64,000 bases of DNA from Staphylococcus lugdunensis (lineage in GTDB: Bacteria; Bacillota; Bacilli; Staphylococcales; Staphylococcaceae). The stretch is taken from contig NZ_PPPV01000012.1 in the NCBI RefSeq assembly GCF_002901705.1, positions 279,451-343,450 of the forward strand. The letters run 5' to 3'. Made by a program: the position numbers and the translations under genes. Positions 41,826 through 51,655 of the stretch are shown piece by piece. Position 1 is the first letter of the stretch; every line of letters begins with the position of its first letter. The notes beneath the pieces were generated by a model. That model worked only from the letters and a program-made list of their open reading frames with translations, was not told the origin of the DNA and made no database searches.

Positions 41826-41876
41826 AATTAGCCAGTAAATGAATTTACAAGAAACTCACTTACTGGCTAATTTTTC
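41826..41876. terminator. Hairpin between the repeat and the rhodanese gene (inverted copy of the rpmG terminator)
   Basis: Stem ATTAGCCAGTAAATGAATT / AACTCACTTACTGGCTAAT. It can end the minus-strand rhodanese transcript and is the reverse complement of the hairpin at 28991-29036 with few changes. Confidence 0.75.
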
Positions 41877-41911
41877 TAATGATGTCCCAAACGCATCTAA
41901 TTTTTATCGTA

Positions 41912-42298
41912 TTACTTTTTGGACTTGATTTTACCAGTCCATTTTTTATAGCCACCTTTTAACATATAAAGGTTTTTGTAGCCATTTTTCTTTAATATTC
42001 TTGCAGCACGATAACTTGCTATACCATTTGCATCACAAAGATAAATAGGTTGATCTTTTCTCAAACCTTGAAATCTTTGTTTAAACATCGTGATAGGAAT
42101 ATTTCGGGCACCATTAATATGTCCGTAATCGTAATCAACTTTCTCTCGCACATCTATCACTTGTGCTTTTCTTAGACCACTATGAAATTCATTTTGATCT
42201 AATTCTGTTACGGATCTTTTGTTCAAAATCCAATTATATAGCATGTAAAGAATGATTAAAACAATAATCGCTATAGCAATGATCAAAGAGATATTCAT
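41912..42298 (-). CDS. Membrane-anchored rhodanese-like protein
   Basis: 128 aa. One N-terminal membrane helix (about residues 3-25) followed by a single rhodanese domain (VIDVREKVDYDYGHINGARNIP). The active-site loop keeps the cysteine (YLCDANGIASYRAA), so sulfurtransferase or persulfide chemistry is possible. Its substrate is unknown. Minus strand, between the gcv operon and lipM; start ATG after GGGAGGATG. Related proteins (YqhL in Bacillus) occupy the same place. Confidence 0.9.
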   Translation of the reverse strand: MNISLIIAIAIIVLIILYMLYNWILNKRSVTELDQNEFHSGLRKAQVIDVREKVDYDYGHINGARNIPITMFKQRFQGLRKDQPIYLCDANGIASYRAARILKKNGYKNLYMLKGGYKKWTGKIKSKK

Positions 42299-42448
42299 CT
42301 TGCATCCTCCCTAAATTACCGATATTATAATTATAAGACTGTTGGCGCAAATTATCAAAATAATTTAATGCTAATTCCGTAAATTATTTTAGTAATTTTA
42401 CTTTAATGCTAGCATAGAAATATATAGATTAGTGAATGGAGTTTTTTT

Positions 42449-43279
42449 ATGACTGAAACATGGAATTTTATCAATACTGGTAGTCATGATCCTTTTTATA
42501 ATATGGCTATGGATGAAGCCTTATTAAACTTTGTTGCCAGTGGTGACATTGGGCCAGTTATTCGCTTTTATACGTGGAATCCTGCAACATTATCAGTGGG
42601 ATACTTTCAGCGATTAACGAAAGAAATTGATATTGATAAAGTAAAAGAAAAAGGTTTCGGACTTGTAAGACGTCAAACCGGAGGACGTGGTGTTCTTCAT
42701 GATAAAGAACTAACATACAGTGTTATTGTTCCTGAATCTCACCCTAATATGCCTTCTACTGTAACAGAAGCGTATCGCGTTATTTCACAGGGATTATTAG
42801 AAGGATATAAAGAACTTGGGTTAGACGCTTACTTTGCTATACCTAAATCAAAAGAAGAAAGAGAAAAGCTTAAACAACCTCGGAGTGCAGTATGCTTTGA
42901 TGCTCCAAGTTGGTATGAATTGGTAGTTGAAGGGAGAAAAATTGCAGGAAGTGCACAAACAAGACAAAAAGGGGTTATCCTTCAGCACGGTTCATTACTT
43001 CAAGATGTTGATGTTGATGAATTATTTGATATGTTTATCTTCAAAAACGAGCGTTTAAAAAGTAAAATGAAAGCTGCTTTTGTAGATAAAGCTGTTGCCC
43101 TAAATGATATTGCTGATCACTATATTTCTATCACGGATATGGAACAAGCATTTGAAAAAGGTTTCAAACAAGGATTAGGTATAGAATTAAAGCCACTCAC
43201 TTTGACAGATGAACAATTGCAAGAAGTAAAAAAACTCGAAGATAAATATCGTTCAGATGAATGGAATTATAGAAAATAA
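42449..43279 (+). CDS. lipM: Octanoyltransferase LipM
   Basis: Transfers octanoyl from acyl carrier protein to GcvH, the first step of lipoate biosynthesis in Firmicutes. 276 aa of the biotin/lipoate ligase fold, with [18 protein letters not shown] and the catalytic Cys149 in [13 protein letters not shown], followed by [11 protein letters not shown]. It lies between the glycine cleavage operon and the acyl-carrier and bkd genes, and the gcv and bkd complexes need its product. ATG after GGAG; no second gene in the transcript before the downstream repeats. Confidence 0.93.
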   Translation: MTETWNFINTGSHDPFYNMAMDEALLNFVASGDIGPVIRFYTWNPATLSVGYFQRLTKEIDIDKVKEKGFGLVRRQTGGRGVLHDKELTYSVIVPESHPNMPSTVTEAYRVISQGLLEGYKELGLDAYFAIPKSKEEREKLKQPRSAVCFDAPSWYELVVEGRKIAGSAQTRQKGVILQHGSLLQDVDVDELFDMFIFKNERLKSKMKAAFVDKAVALNDIADHYISITDMEQAFEKGFKQGLGIELKPLTLTDEQLQEVKKLEDKYRSDEWNYRK

Positions 43280-43384
43280 TCACTTCTTTAATAAAACAGG
43301 GTCTGTGACGTAAATCCATAATAAACAGCAGTAAGATAATTTTTAGAAAATATCTTACTGCTGTTCTCTATTTTCACAATACTT

Positions 43385-43545
43385 CGTATTGTTAGCACGC
43401 TTTCTTAGGAGACAGCTTCAGCCACCCCAACTTGCTTTGTCCGTTGGCTTTCTTTTCGAAAGCCTATCTGTTGGGGCCCCTCCCCAACTTACTTTGTTCG
43501 ACGAAATACTTTTCGCTTTTCTCTTTGTTGGCCCCCTCAGGAGTC
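43385..43545 (-). repeat. STAR-like repeat block inside the island
   Basis: GC-rich run including CTGTTGGGGCCCCTCCCCAAC and TTTGTTGGCCCCC, plus GCTTTCTTAGGAGACAGCTTC, which corresponds to the reverse complement of part of the repeat at 41698-41822. STAR elements are a known repeat family of S. aureus and close relatives. Confidence 0.7.
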
Positions 43546-43638
43546 TCACCTTAAATACTACGTATTAACATGTAATTTTACCTTTAAATGCTAAAAAATT
43601 AGTCACTTTCGTATAATTTATTATCTAATACATAAGGG

Positions 43639-43682
43639 AAAAGACAATTTCTATCAAATAATTTTAATAGAAATTGTCTTTT
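43639..43682. terminator. Hairpin terminator within the island
   Basis: Perfect 16-bp arms AAAAGACAATTTCTAT and ATAGAAATTGTCTTTT; A and T runs on both sides make it bidirectional. The core resembles the rpsU terminator. Confidence 0.75.
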
Positions 43683-43727
43683 TACATTGTTTAAGAACTT
43701 AATGTCCCAGACCCTGTCTTATTGTAC

Positions 43728-43943
43728 TTATTTACGATGTCTTTTTCGATATTTTCTTACAGCACGACGGTATTTGCGCTGATCCTCAGTCAAAAAGAAG
43801 AAATAGTAAATTAAATAAATAATTATGATGATAATGATAAGCCCAAAAATTGTCTTGGCAAATGAAACTACGAATACATTAAAATTCAAGATTAATCCTA
43901 TAGCTGCTATAGCTAGAACAAGATAAAATATAAAATTTTTCAC
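43728..43943 (-). CDS. Small membrane protein with basic C-terminus
   Basis: 71 aa, unrecognised. Two hydrophobic helices (about 4-22 and 28-50) followed by an Arg/Lys-rich tail (KYRRAVRKYRKRHRK). The start is GTG at 43943 after GAGGAG. It follows the lipoprotein gene by 28 bases on the minus strand, so the two are probably co-transcribed and could act together at the membrane. Confidence 0.7.
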   Translation of the reverse strand: MKNFIFYLVLAIAAIGLILNFNVFVVSFAKTIFGLIIIIIIIYLIYYFFFLTEDQRKYRRAVRKYRKRHRK

Positions 43944-43971
43944 ATTAAAACTCCTCGATATAATTCATTGC

Positions 43972-44562
43972 TTATTTTGTTGTTTGATTGTCACTTAAAT
44001 TAACTTGTCCAAGTTCTGATTGTCCTTTTTTTAATTTCTTAGTATCCTTTGACTGATATCCAGATTTGATATCATCTAAAGCTGATGTTAAATCTTTATT
44101 TAATGATTTGATAACTTTATGTTTTTTCTTATTATCACTATTTAAATCATGCTCATTCACAGAAGATTGATAATTTGAATAGGCTTCAGAAAGTTTATTA
44201 TCGATTTCATCTAATTTGTCTAAGTTCTCTTTTTTAACCTTAGATGAAGTTTTAGTCAAATCAAGTTTATTATACATATCTATAGCCTTAGTAATTTGTT
44301 GATAATATTCAGCAGAAGCTTTAAGAAATTTAGCTTCTTGGTTATTTGATGCTGCTTGTTTTTTATTATTTTTATCTTTTTCTAAAGCTTTAACTTTTTC
44401 TTTTTCTGATGTAACTTCACTGTTTAATTCTTGAATTTTTAATTTAAGCTGATGATTATCATCTCTTAACTGTGTCGTTTTATCTTCAAGTGGTCCTAAA
44501 TTTTGAGATCCACAACCCGCTAAGAGTAACGACGCACCGATTGCCAAAACTATTTTTTTCAT
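43972..44562 (-). CDS. Coiled-coil lipoprotein
   Basis: 196-aa predicted lipoprotein: signal peptide MKKIVLAIGASLLLAGC with the lipobox LAGC, so Cys17 would be lipidated. The mature part is almost entirely charged helix (a coiled coil at about 30-70, then Lys/Asp/Ser-rich helices), reminiscent of YkyA-type cell-wall-associated lipoproteins, though I cannot claim that homology. ATG after GGGAG. Divergent from pepQ, whose promoter region it shares. Confidence 0.82.
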   Translation of the reverse strand: MKKIVLAIGASLLLAGCGSQNLGPLEDKTTQLRDDNHQLKLKIQELNSEVTSEKEKVKALEKDKNNKKQAASNNQEAKFLKASAEYYQQITKAIDMYNKLDLTKTSSKVKKENLDKLDEIDNKLSEAYSNYQSSVNEHDLNSDNKKKHKVIKSLNKDLTSALDDIKSGYQSKDTKKLKKGQSELGQVNLSDNQTTK

Positions 44563-44665
44563 ACGTATCTCCCTGTTTGAATATCACTTTATTTCTCCAA
44601 TTATTATGCTATCATTTTAAAGTATAGATAAAAATACTACAAATGTTAACTAAGGAGGATTAATT

Positions 44666-45727
44666 ATGAGTAAATTATCCCAAGTACGCCAACAGATATT
44701 AGATGCTAAAAAGTTAGATGCCATTGTGATATTATCCGATTTTAACCGCAGATATTTATCTGGGTTTACTGGCACAAGCGGCGCTTTAATTATTAGTCAG
44801 CAACAAAATATATTAATCACAGATTTTAGATATATTAAACAAGCTACAGAACAGGCAACTGATTTTGAAATTATAAATCGTACGCATGATCTTATCACAG
44901 AAGTAAAACAAGTGCTACTAGATAAGGGCTTCTCCACAATTGGTTTCGAGGGGCATTTAGTAAGTTACGATACCTATAAATCATTACAAGATAATACGAT
45001 TACTTTTAGTTCAATTGCAAATGAAATCGAAACGATTCGTGAAATAAAATCATCCGCTGAAATCGACCTCATTAAAGAAGCAGCACATATCGTTGACGAT
45101 ACATATAATTATATTTTAACCGTCGCTAAAGCAGGCATGACTGAAAAAGAAATAAAAGCTTTATTAGAAAGTAAAATGCTACATCTTGGTGCAGATGGAC
45201 CATCATTTGATACGATTGTTGCATCGGGCTATCGTGGTGCATTACCACATGGTGTGGCTAGTGATAAAATCATTGAGCAAGGGGATATGATTACTTTAGA
45301 TTTCGGAGCATATTATCATGGTTATTGTTCTGATATAACACGTACATTCGGCATAGGAAAACCTAAAGCTCAATTGGAAGAAATATACAATATTGTATTA
45401 GAGTCACAGCAATTAGCAATCAATCAAATTAAAGCAGGTATGACCACACAACAAGCTGATGCTTTGGCAAGAGATTATATTGACAAGCATGGCTATGGGG
45501 ACGCGTTTGGTCACTCTTTAGGGCATGGTATCGGATTAGACATTCATGAAGGGCCTTTGTTATCAAAAAACACGAATAATACATTAAAAGTTAATAATTG
45601 TGTTACCATTGAACCAGGTATTTATGTTGAAGGTCTTGGTGGTGTTCGAATAGAAGACGACATTTTAATTACAGAAAATGGCTGCGAAGTCTTTACTAAA
45701 TGTACGAAAGACCTTATTATTTTATAG
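44666..45727 (+). CDS. Xaa-Pro dipeptidase-like M24 peptidase
   Basis: Cytosolic metallopeptidase of the M24B family (YqhT in Bacillus), 353 aa. A creatinase-like N-terminal domain precedes the pita-bread catalytic domain with metal ligands in TLDFGAYYHGYCSDITRTF, GHSLGHGIGLDIHEGP and the final Glu motifs TIEPGIY and RIEDD. Substrate is assumed to be Xaa-Pro peptides. It is 27 bases upstream of efp, a conserved pairing; EF-P helps ribosomes through proline stretches, so both genes touch proline. Confidence 0.92.
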   Translation: MSKLSQVRQQILDAKKLDAIVILSDFNRRYLSGFTGTSGALIISQQQNILITDFRYIKQATEQATDFEIINRTHDLITEVKQVLLDKGFSTIGFEGHLVSYDTYKSLQDNTITFSSIANEIETIREIKSSAEIDLIKEAAHIVDDTYNYILTVAKAGMTEKEIKALLESKMLHLGADGPSFDTIVASGYRGALPHGVASDKIIEQGDMITLDFGAYYHGYCSDITRTFGIGKPKAQLEEIYNIVLESQQLAINQIKAGMTTQQADALARDYIDKHGYGDAFGHSLGHGIGLDIHEGPLLSKNTNNTLKVNNCVTIEPGIYVEGLGGVRIEDDILITENGCEVFTKCTKDLIIL

Positions 45728-45754
45728 AAAGCGTATAATTGAGGAGGAAACTGA

Positions 45755-46312
45755 ATGATTTCGGTTAATGATTTTAAAACAGGTTTAACAATTTCTGTAG
45801 ATAATGCTATTTGGAAAGTTATCGACTTCCAACATGTAAAACCAGGTAAAGGTTCTGCCTTTGTTCGTTCGAAATTACGTAACTTAAGAACAGGTGCTAT
45901 TCAAGAAAAAACTTTCCGCGCTGGTGAAAAAGTCGAACAAGCTATGATTGAAAATCGTCGTATGCAATATCTATATGCTGACGGAGATAACCATGTATTT
46001 ATGGACAATGAAACATTTGATCAAACTGAATTATCTGGAGATTATTTAAAAGATGAATTAAATTACTTAAAAGCAAACATGGAAGTTCAAATTCAATCTT
46101 ATGAAGGCGAAACAATTGGAGTTGAATTACCTAAAACAGTTGAGTTAGTAGTAACTGAAACCGAACCAGGTATTAAAGGGGATACTGCAACTGGTGCTAC
46201 TAAATCTGCCACAGTTGAAACAGGATATACTTTAAACGTCCCATTATTTGTCAATGAAGGGGATACTTTAATTATTAATACTGGTGATGGTAGCTACATT
46301 TCAAGAGGATAG
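45755..46312 (+). CDS. efp: Elongation factor P
   Basis: Translation factor that relieves ribosome stalling at polyproline. 185 aa in three beta-barrel domains. The tip of the first domain reads [14 protein letters not shown], with lysine where the modified residue lies; the Bacillus counterpart carries 5-aminopentanol there, so a similar modification is possible. ATG after GAGGAGG. Co-transcribed with the peptidase; a terminator follows. Confidence 0.96.
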   Translation: MISVNDFKTGLTISVDNAIWKVIDFQHVKPGKGSAFVRSKLRNLRTGAIQEKTFRAGEKVEQAMIENRRMQYLYADGDNHVFMDNETFDQTELSGDYLKDELNYLKANMEVQIQSYEGETIGVELPKTVELVVTETEPGIKGDTATGATKSATVETGYTLNVPLFVNEGDTLIINTGDGSYISRG

Positions 46313-46411
46313 TCCTTGTAATACAACATTGAATTAAGCACACGATATAGACCATTATTTGTGCATATTAATAATGCTATTTTAGCACGCCATCTATTAT
46401 CATTATGAGTT

Positions 46412-46453
46412 GAGCTGAGGCAAACATAAACTGTCTTAGCTCACTTTTATTTT
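46412..46453 (+). terminator. Terminator of pepQ-efp
   Basis: GAGCTGAGGCA / TGTCTTAGCTC with two G-T type pairs, 9-nt loop, then ACTTTTATTTTG. Weaker than most others here. Confidence 0.6.
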
Positions 46454-46486
46454 GATTTTCATAGTAATAAACATCCCTTGCTTGAA

Positions 46487-46515
46487 TTGACTCTAGCAGT
46501 CCAGTAAAATATACG
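46487..46515 (+). promoter_or_regulatory. Possible acc promoter
   Basis: TTGACT (46487-46492), 17-bp spacer, TATACG (46510-46515), 33 bases before accB. Confidence 0.55.
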
Positions 46516-46548
46516 AGTAAAGGAAAACAATCTTAAGGAGTCATTCAT

Positions 46549-47022
46549 ATGAATTTTAAAGAAATCAAAGAATTAATTGAAATTCTTGATCAATCAAACT
46601 TAACTGAAATCAACATTCAAGAAAAAGATAATATAGTTAGTCTAAAAAAAGAAAAAGAAACTGAAATCATTACACCACAATATTCAACTCAAGCTGCACC
46701 TGTTTATCAATCAAGTGAATCAAACTCAGCCTCACCTGTTAGTCAAAACGATGCTGCTACTGCTGAAAAACCACATTCAGATGAAAACTATAATACAATA
46801 AATGCACCAATGGTTGGCACATTTTATAAGTCACCATCTCCAGAAGAAGAAGCTTATGTTCAAGTCGGAGATAAAGTTACAAATGATTCAACCGTTTGTA
46901 TATTAGAAGCTATGAAATTATTCAATGAAATTCAAGCTGAGATTACAGGTGAAATCGTAGAAATATTAGTAGAAGACGGACAAATGGTAGAGTATGGCCA
47001 ACCGTTATTTAAGGTGAAATGA
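46549..47022 (+). CDS. accB: Biotin carboxyl carrier protein AccB
   Basis: Carries biotin in acetyl-CoA carboxylase, the first step of fatty acid synthesis. 157 aa: an N-terminal region, a Gln/Ser/Ala/Pro-rich flexible linker (about 40-80) and the biotinyl domain with EAMKLFNE, whose lysine is biotinylated by BirA. Overlaps accC by one base. Genes for the carboxyltransferase subunits (accD, accA) are elsewhere. Confidence 0.97.
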   Translation: MNFKEIKELIEILDQSNLTEINIQEKDNIVSLKKEKETEIITPQYSTQAAPVYQSSESNSASPVSQNDAATAEKPHSDENYNTINAPMVGTFYKSPSPEEEAYVQVGDKVTNDSTVCILEAMKLFNEIQAEITGEIVEILVEDGQMVEYGQPLFKVK

Positions 47023-48377
47023 TGAAAAAAGTATTAATTGCAAATCGTGGTGAAATCGCCGTACGCATCATACGTGCATGCCATGATTTAGGTATCCAAA
47101 CAGTTGCAATCTATTCTGAAGGGGACAAAGACGCATTACATACTCAAATTGCTGATGAAGCATATTGCGTTGGTCCTACTCAGTCAAAAGATTCTTATTT
47201 AAATATTCCAAATATCTTATCAATTGCTACGTCAACAGGCTGTGATGGCGTACATCCAGGTTATGGATTTTTAGCTGAAAATGGAGACTTTGCTGAGTTA
47301 TGCGAAGCCTGTCAATTAAAATTTATTGGACCTAGCTTTGAATCTATCCAAAAAATGGGGATTAAAGATGTAGCAAAAGCGGAAATGATTGCAGCAAATG
47401 TACCTGTAGTACCAGGTAGCGAAGGATTATTACAGTCGATTGATGATGCTAAACAAATTGCTAATCATATTGGTTATCCAGTAATAATTAAAGCGACTGC
47501 AGGTGGCGGCGGAAAAGGCATTCGTGTCGCACGTAATGATCAAGAATTAGAAAAAGGATATAAGATGACTCAACAAGAAGCAGAGACTGCATTTGGTAAT
47601 GGAGGATTATATCTTGAAAAATTCATAGAGAATTTCCGACATATAGAAATTCAGATTATTGGTGATCAATTTGGACATGTAGTTCATCTTGGAGAACGCG
47701 ATTGCACAATCCAACGACGCATGCAAAAGTTAGTTGAAGAATCCCCATCACCTATTCTAACTGAAGCTAAAAGAGAGGAAATGGGTGCTGCTGCAGTGAG
47801 AGCAGCACAAGCAGTTAACTATGAAAATGCAGGAACGGTAGAATTTATTTATGATTTAGATGATGATCAATTTTATTTCATGGAAATGAACACAAGAATT
47901 CAAGTTGAACATCCTGTCACTGAAATGGTAACAGGCATTGACTTAGTCAAACTTCAATTAAAAGTGGCCATGGGTGAAGCATTACCATTTACACAAAGTG
48001 ATATAAAAATTAATGGGCATGCCATTGAATTTCGTATTAATGCTGAAAATCCATATAAAGATTTTATGCCATCACCTGGAAAGATTACACAATACTTAGC
48101 TCCAGGTGGCTTTGGAGTGAGAGTTGAATCAGCATGCTATACAAACTATACTATACCACCATTTTATGATTCTATGGTTGCAAAGCTTATCGTTCATGAA
48201 CCAACAAGACGTGAAGCCATTAATACAGGAATTCGAGCTTTAAGTGAATATTTAGTATTAGGTATTGATACTACTATTCCATTCCATTTAAAATTATTAA
48301 CGAATGATATTTTCCAAAGTGGTTTATTTAATACTAAATTCTTAGAACAGAACAATGTCATGTCTGATGAAAATTAA
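47022..48377 (+). CDS. accC: Biotin carboxylase AccC
   Basis: ATP-grasp enzyme that carboxylates biotin on AccB. 451 aa. ATP-binding loop [36 protein letters not shown] and the active-site region [16 protein letters not shown] are intact. The sequence ATGATG gives two starts; I use 47022 because the AAGGTGA ribosome-binding site (47011-47017) is best spaced to it. Directly follows accB. Confidence 0.97.
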   Translation: MKKVLIANRGEIAVRIIRACHDLGIQTVAIYSEGDKDALHTQIADEAYCVGPTQSKDSYLNIPNILSIATSTGCDGVHPGYGFLAENGDFAELCEACQLKFIGPSFESIQKMGIKDVAKAEMIAANVPVVPGSEGLLQSIDDAKQIANHIGYPVIIKATAGGGGKGIRVARNDQELEKGYKMTQQEAETAFGNGGLYLEKFIENFRHIEIQIIGDQFGHVVHLGERDCTIQRRMQKLVEESPSPILTEAKREEMGAAAVRAAQAVNYENAGTVEFIYDLDDDQFYFMEMNTRIQVEHPVTEMVTGIDLVKLQLKVAMGEALPFTQSDIKINGHAIEFRINAENPYKDFMPSPGKITQYLAPGGFGVRVESACYTNYTIPPFYDSMVAKLIVHEPTRREAINTGIRALSEYLVLGIDTTIPFHLKLLTNDIFQSGLFNTKFLEQNNVMSDEN

Positions 48378-48393
48378 TTAGGAGGTACGATTT

Positions 48394-48756
48394 ATGGTAA
48401 ATGTTGCAGATTATACAAATAAAAATTTAGGTAAAGTTGAAATCGCACCAGAAGTTTTATCCGTGATTGCCATTATAGCGACGTCTGAAGTAGAAGGTAT
48501 ATCAGGACATTTTGCTGACTTAAAAAATACAAACTTAGAAAAAATTAACCATAAAAACTTTAATAAACTATTAAAAATAGATGCTAAAGAGGAAGGCATT
48601 AACATTGATGTTTACTGTTCTTTAAAACATGGCACTAAAATTTCCAAAGCGGCAAGTAACATTCAATCCGCTATCTTTAATTCTATAAAAACAATGACGG
48701 CAATTGAATTAAATCAAATTAATGTGCACATCACACATATTACAGTTGAGAAATAA
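48394..48756 (+). CDS. Asp23/Gls24 family protein (YqhY-type)
   Basis: 120 aa of the Asp23 envelope stress family, with IAPEVLSVIAIIATSEVEGISG and a conserved beta region (INIDVYCSLKHGTKI). In Bacillus the equivalent YqhY sits between accC and nusB and has been linked to control of acetyl-CoA carboxylase activity. Its place right after accBC fits that role. No membrane helix, so unlike AmaP it is cytosolic. Confidence 0.9.
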   Translation: MVNVADYTNKNLGKVEIAPEVLSVIAIIATSEVEGISGHFADLKNTNLEKINHKNFNKLLKIDAKEEGINIDVYCSLKHGTKISKAASNIQSAIFNSIKTMTAIELNQINVHITHITVEK

Positions 48757-48780
48757 GACACACAATAGAAGGAGTTATTT

Positions 48781-49167
48781 ATGAGTCGAAAAGAATCAAG
48801 AACTCAAGCATTTCAAACACTATTCCAGCTCGAAATGAAAGATAGTGATTTAAGCATTAGTGAAGCGATAAATTTTATTAAAGATGATCATCCTGACTTA
48901 GATTTCACCTTTATCCATTGGTTGGTTACTGGTGTGAAAGACCATGAGCCAATATTGGATAAAGCAATTGAACCTCATTTAAAAGATTGGTCATTAAATC
49001 GTTTATTAAAAACGGATCGTATTATTTTAAGAATGGCAACATTTGAATTACTGCATAGTGATACGCCACCAAAAGTGATCATAAATGAGGCGGTGGAACT
49101 TACAAAGCAATTCAGTGATGATGATCATTATAAATTTATCAATGGTGTTTTAAGCAATATAAATTAA
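48781..49167 (+). CDS. nusB: Transcription antitermination factor NusB
   Basis: Binds the boxA sequence with NusE to promote rRNA antitermination. All-helical protein of 128 aa, starting [19 protein letters not shown] and containing the conserved [19 protein letters not shown] and [16 protein letters not shown]. Lies between the Asp23 gene and xseA, as in many Firmicutes; ATG after GAAGGAG. Confidence 0.96.
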   Translation: MSRKESRTQAFQTLFQLEMKDSDLSISEAINFIKDDHPDLDFTFIHWLVTGVKDHEPILDKAIEPHLKDWSLNRLLKTDRIILRMATFELLHSDTPPKVIINEAVELTKQFSDDDHYKFINGVLSNIN

Positions 49168-49187
49168 CAGTAATTGAGTGATAATTT

Positions 49188-50525
49188 ATGACAGAATATT
49201 TAAGTGTCAGTACATTAACTAAATACATCAAATATAAGTTTGATCAAGATCCACATTTGCAATCTGTATTAATTAAAGGTGAATTATCAAATTTTAAACG
49301 TCATTCAAGTGGCCATCTCTATTTCAATGTTAAAGATCAAAATAGTGTTATTAGCGCAATGATGTTTAAAGGTAACGCAGCGAAAATTAATTTCGATCCT
49401 AAAGAAGGAGACGAGGTGCTCATTGAGGCACGCGTCTCAGTATACGAACGCCGTGGCAACTATCAAATCTATGTCAATAAAATGCAATTAGATGGTATAG
49501 GTAATTTATACCAACGCCTTGAAGAATTGAAAAAGAAATTAACTAAAGAAGGCCTTTTCGACCAACAATATAAAAAATCAATTCCAAAATATCCTAAAAA
49601 AATTGCCATTCTAACCGCAAGCACTGGTGCAGCTATTCGTGATATTCAAACAACAATAGAAAGTCGATATCCATTAGTCGAAAAGATTCCCATTAGTACA
49701 CTTGTTCAGGGAACACAAGCAAAGCAAGATATCATTGAAAAAATTCGATATGCTGATAGTTTAAATGTTGACACAATTATCGTTGGACGTGGTGGTGGAT
49801 CTATTGAAGACTTATGGAACTTTAATGAAGAAGAAGTTGTTCGAGCAATTTATAATTGCCAAACTCCTATTATTTCGGCAGTTGGCCATGAAACAGATTT
49901 TACTTTAAGTGATTTTGCTGCTGATATCCGTGCAGCCACACCAACACAAGCTGCTGTTATAGCAACACCAGATCAATATGATCTTATGCAACAAATTAAA
50001 CAGCAACAATTTACATTAACTCGATATATAAAACAACGTATTGAACAGCATCGCAAACAATTACAACATATCTCATCATATTATAAATTTAAGCAACCTT
50101 CATTATTGTACGATCAACAGATACAACGACGTGATGATTTAGAAAAACAGTTAAATTTAAAAATAATTACAAAGCTTAAAGAGCAAAAGCAAAATTTACA
50201 AATAATACAGCAACGATTTAACATCAAAAATTTCAAACAGCATATATTAACTGAACAACGACAAACGAATCAGCTTGAAACCAATTTAACAAAAATAATA
50301 CAACACCAGTTAAAACAATTTAACACATTATTGCATAATCAAGTTGAACAACTTAATCATTTAAGCCCAACCAATACAATGTTACGAGGTTATTCAATTA
50401 TTCACAAAGATAATCAAGTTGTGACAAGCACACATGATTTAACGGTTAATGATGATATCACTTTAAATATGAAAGATGGTCAAGTAGAAGCTACTATTAA
50501 GAAAGTAAGGTGTGACAATGAGTAA
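49188..50525 (+). CDS. xseA: Exodeoxyribonuclease VII large subunit
   Basis: Large subunit of the single-strand exonuclease that degrades DNA to short oligonucleotides. N-terminal OB fold ([23 protein letters not shown]), the catalytic core ([31 protein letters not shown]), then a long coiled coil rich in Gln (about 270-400) for binding several XseB copies. 445 aa. Overlaps xseB by 8 bases. Confidence 0.96.
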   Translation: MTEYLSVSTLTKYIKYKFDQDPHLQSVLIKGELSNFKRHSSGHLYFNVKDQNSVISAMMFKGNAAKINFDPKEGDEVLIEARVSVYERRGNYQIYVNKMQLDGIGNLYQRLEELKKKLTKEGLFDQQYKKSIPKYPKKIAILTASTGAAIRDIQTTIESRYPLVEKIPISTLVQGTQAKQDIIEKIRYADSLNVDTIIVGRGGGSIEDLWNFNEEEVVRAIYNCQTPIISAVGHETDFTLSDFAADIRAATPTQAAVIATPDQYDLMQQIKQQQFTLTRYIKQRIEQHRKQLQHISSYYKFKQPSLLYDQQIQRRDDLEKQLNLKIITKLKEQKQNLQIIQQRFNIKNFKQHILTEQRQTNQLETNLTKIIQHQLKQFNTLLHNQVEQLNHLSPTNTMLRGYSIIHKDNQVVTSTHDLTVNDDITLNMKDGQVEATIKKVRCDNE

Positions 50526-50748
50526 AGATCAGCAAAGTTTTGAACAAATGATGGAAGAACTAGAAAATATCGTTACAAAATTAGATAATGAAACGGTGTC
50601 GTTAGAAGAATCTTTAGCCCTATATCAACGTGGCATGACATTATCAGCTGCTTGTGATACTACCTTAAAAGAAGCCGAGCAAAAAGTGAATGATTTAATG
50701 AAAGACGAATCAAAGGAAGATCATGATGACGAACCTATCGAAGAATGA
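50518..50748 (+). CDS. xseB: Exodeoxyribonuclease VII small subunit
   Basis: 76-aa helical subunit starting [19 protein letters not shown], with the conserved [15 protein letters not shown] 50518 follows AAGGTGTG; GTG 50512 is an alternative that adds two residues. Acidic C-terminus. Overlaps both xseA and ispA, so all three are translationally linked. Confidence 0.94.
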   Translation: MSKDQQSFEQMMEELENIVTKLDNETVSLEESLALYQRGMTLSAACDTTLKEAEQKVNDLMKDESKEDHDDEPIEE

Positions 50749-51607
50749 CTTAATTTCACAAGTCAACCAAGTATTAGACGATCTTATTCCTCAGTCAAAG
50801 CTCGGTACAAACCTTGAGGAAAGCATGCAATATTCAATTAATGCAGGGGGTAAACGCGTTCGCCCGCTATTACTTCTTCTTACATTGGATATGTTGAACA
50901 AAGATTATCAATTAGGATTAGCTACAGCAGCTGCTTTAGAAATGATACATACGTACTCGCTTATACATGATGATTTACCTGCTATGGATGATGATGATTA
51001 TCGTCGTGGTAAGTTAACTAACCATAAAGTATTTGGCGAATGGAAAGCAGTTTTAGCAGGTGATGCACTATTAACTAAAGCTTTTGATGTCATTTCAAAT
51101 GATACTCAACTTGATAACGATATTAAAGTTAAATTAATACAACGTTTAGCTTTTGCAAGTGGTCATCTAGGCATGGTCGGTGGACAAGCACTTGATATGC
51201 AAAGTGAGACTCAGGCAGTGGATATTTCAACATTAGAACAAATTCATAGAGCTAAGACTGGTGCGTTACTTACCTTTGCTGTCATGGCTGCAACTGATAT
51301 TGCTCAAGTCAATGAGCATGTTGCAGAGCATCTTAATTTATTTAGCCAACATTTAGGATTAATGTTTCAAATCAAAGATGATTTACTTGATGTTTATGGA
51401 GAAGAATCAAAATTAGGTAAAAAAATTGGCAGCGACATAGATAATCATAAAAGTACGTATGTCTCATTATTAGGAAAAGATGATGCCGAAGAAAAATTAA
51501 CAATGCATAAAAATGCTGCCCTAAATGAACTTGAGCAACTTAAAGAGGATTATGATATAAGTCAGCTAAAAGATATCGTTGAATTATTTTATACACGTGA
51601 TCATTAA
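50726..51607 (+). CDS. ispA: Farnesyl diphosphate synthase (polyprenyl synthetase)
   Basis: Condenses isopentenyl and dimethylallyl diphosphates to farnesyl diphosphate, which feeds undecaprenyl phosphate, quinones and staphyloxanthin-type carotenoids. 293 aa. First aspartate-rich motif [16 protein letters not shown] and second [12 protein letters not shown] are intact. ATGATG gives two starts; 50726 has better spacing to AAGGAAG. It overlaps the xseB end by 23 bases. Confidence 0.95.
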   Translation: MTNLSKNDLISQVNQVLDDLIPQSKLGTNLEESMQYSINAGGKRVRPLLLLLTLDMLNKDYQLGLATAAALEMIHTYSLIHDDLPAMDDDDYRRGKLTNHKVFGEWKAVLAGDALLTKAFDVISNDTQLDNDIKVKLIQRLAFASGHLGMVGGQALDMQSETQAVDISTLEQIHRAKTGALLTFAVMAATDIAQVNEHVAEHLNLFSQHLGLMFQIKDDLLDVYGEESKLGKKIGSDIDNHKSTYVSLLGKDDAEEKLTMHKNAALNELEQLKEDYDISQLKDIVELFYTRDH

Positions 51608-51622
51608 AATCAATTATAACAT

Positions 51623-51655
51623 AACAACAAAAGGGGTATCCTTTTGTTGTTTTTC
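51623..51655 (+). terminator. Terminator of the acc-nusB-xse-ispA transcript
   Basis: AACAACAAAAGG / CCTTTTGTTGTT stem with a 5-nt loop and T run. Confidence 0.9.

Larger units (their letters stand above)
43296..43717. repeat. Repeat-rich noncoding island with terminal inverted repeats
   Basis: ACAGGGTCTG (43296-43305) and CAGACCCTGT (43708-43717) are perfect inverted ends that extend to 13 of 14 matches. Inside are a hairpin at 43324-43365 (AACAGCAGTAAGATA and its complement), a GC-rich STAR-like block with two TGTTGGGGCCC/TGTTGGCCCC cores at about 43385-43545, and a hairpin at 43639-43682. No ORF. The two hairpins can act as terminators for lipM and for the minus-strand gene at 43728. Confidence 0.7.
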
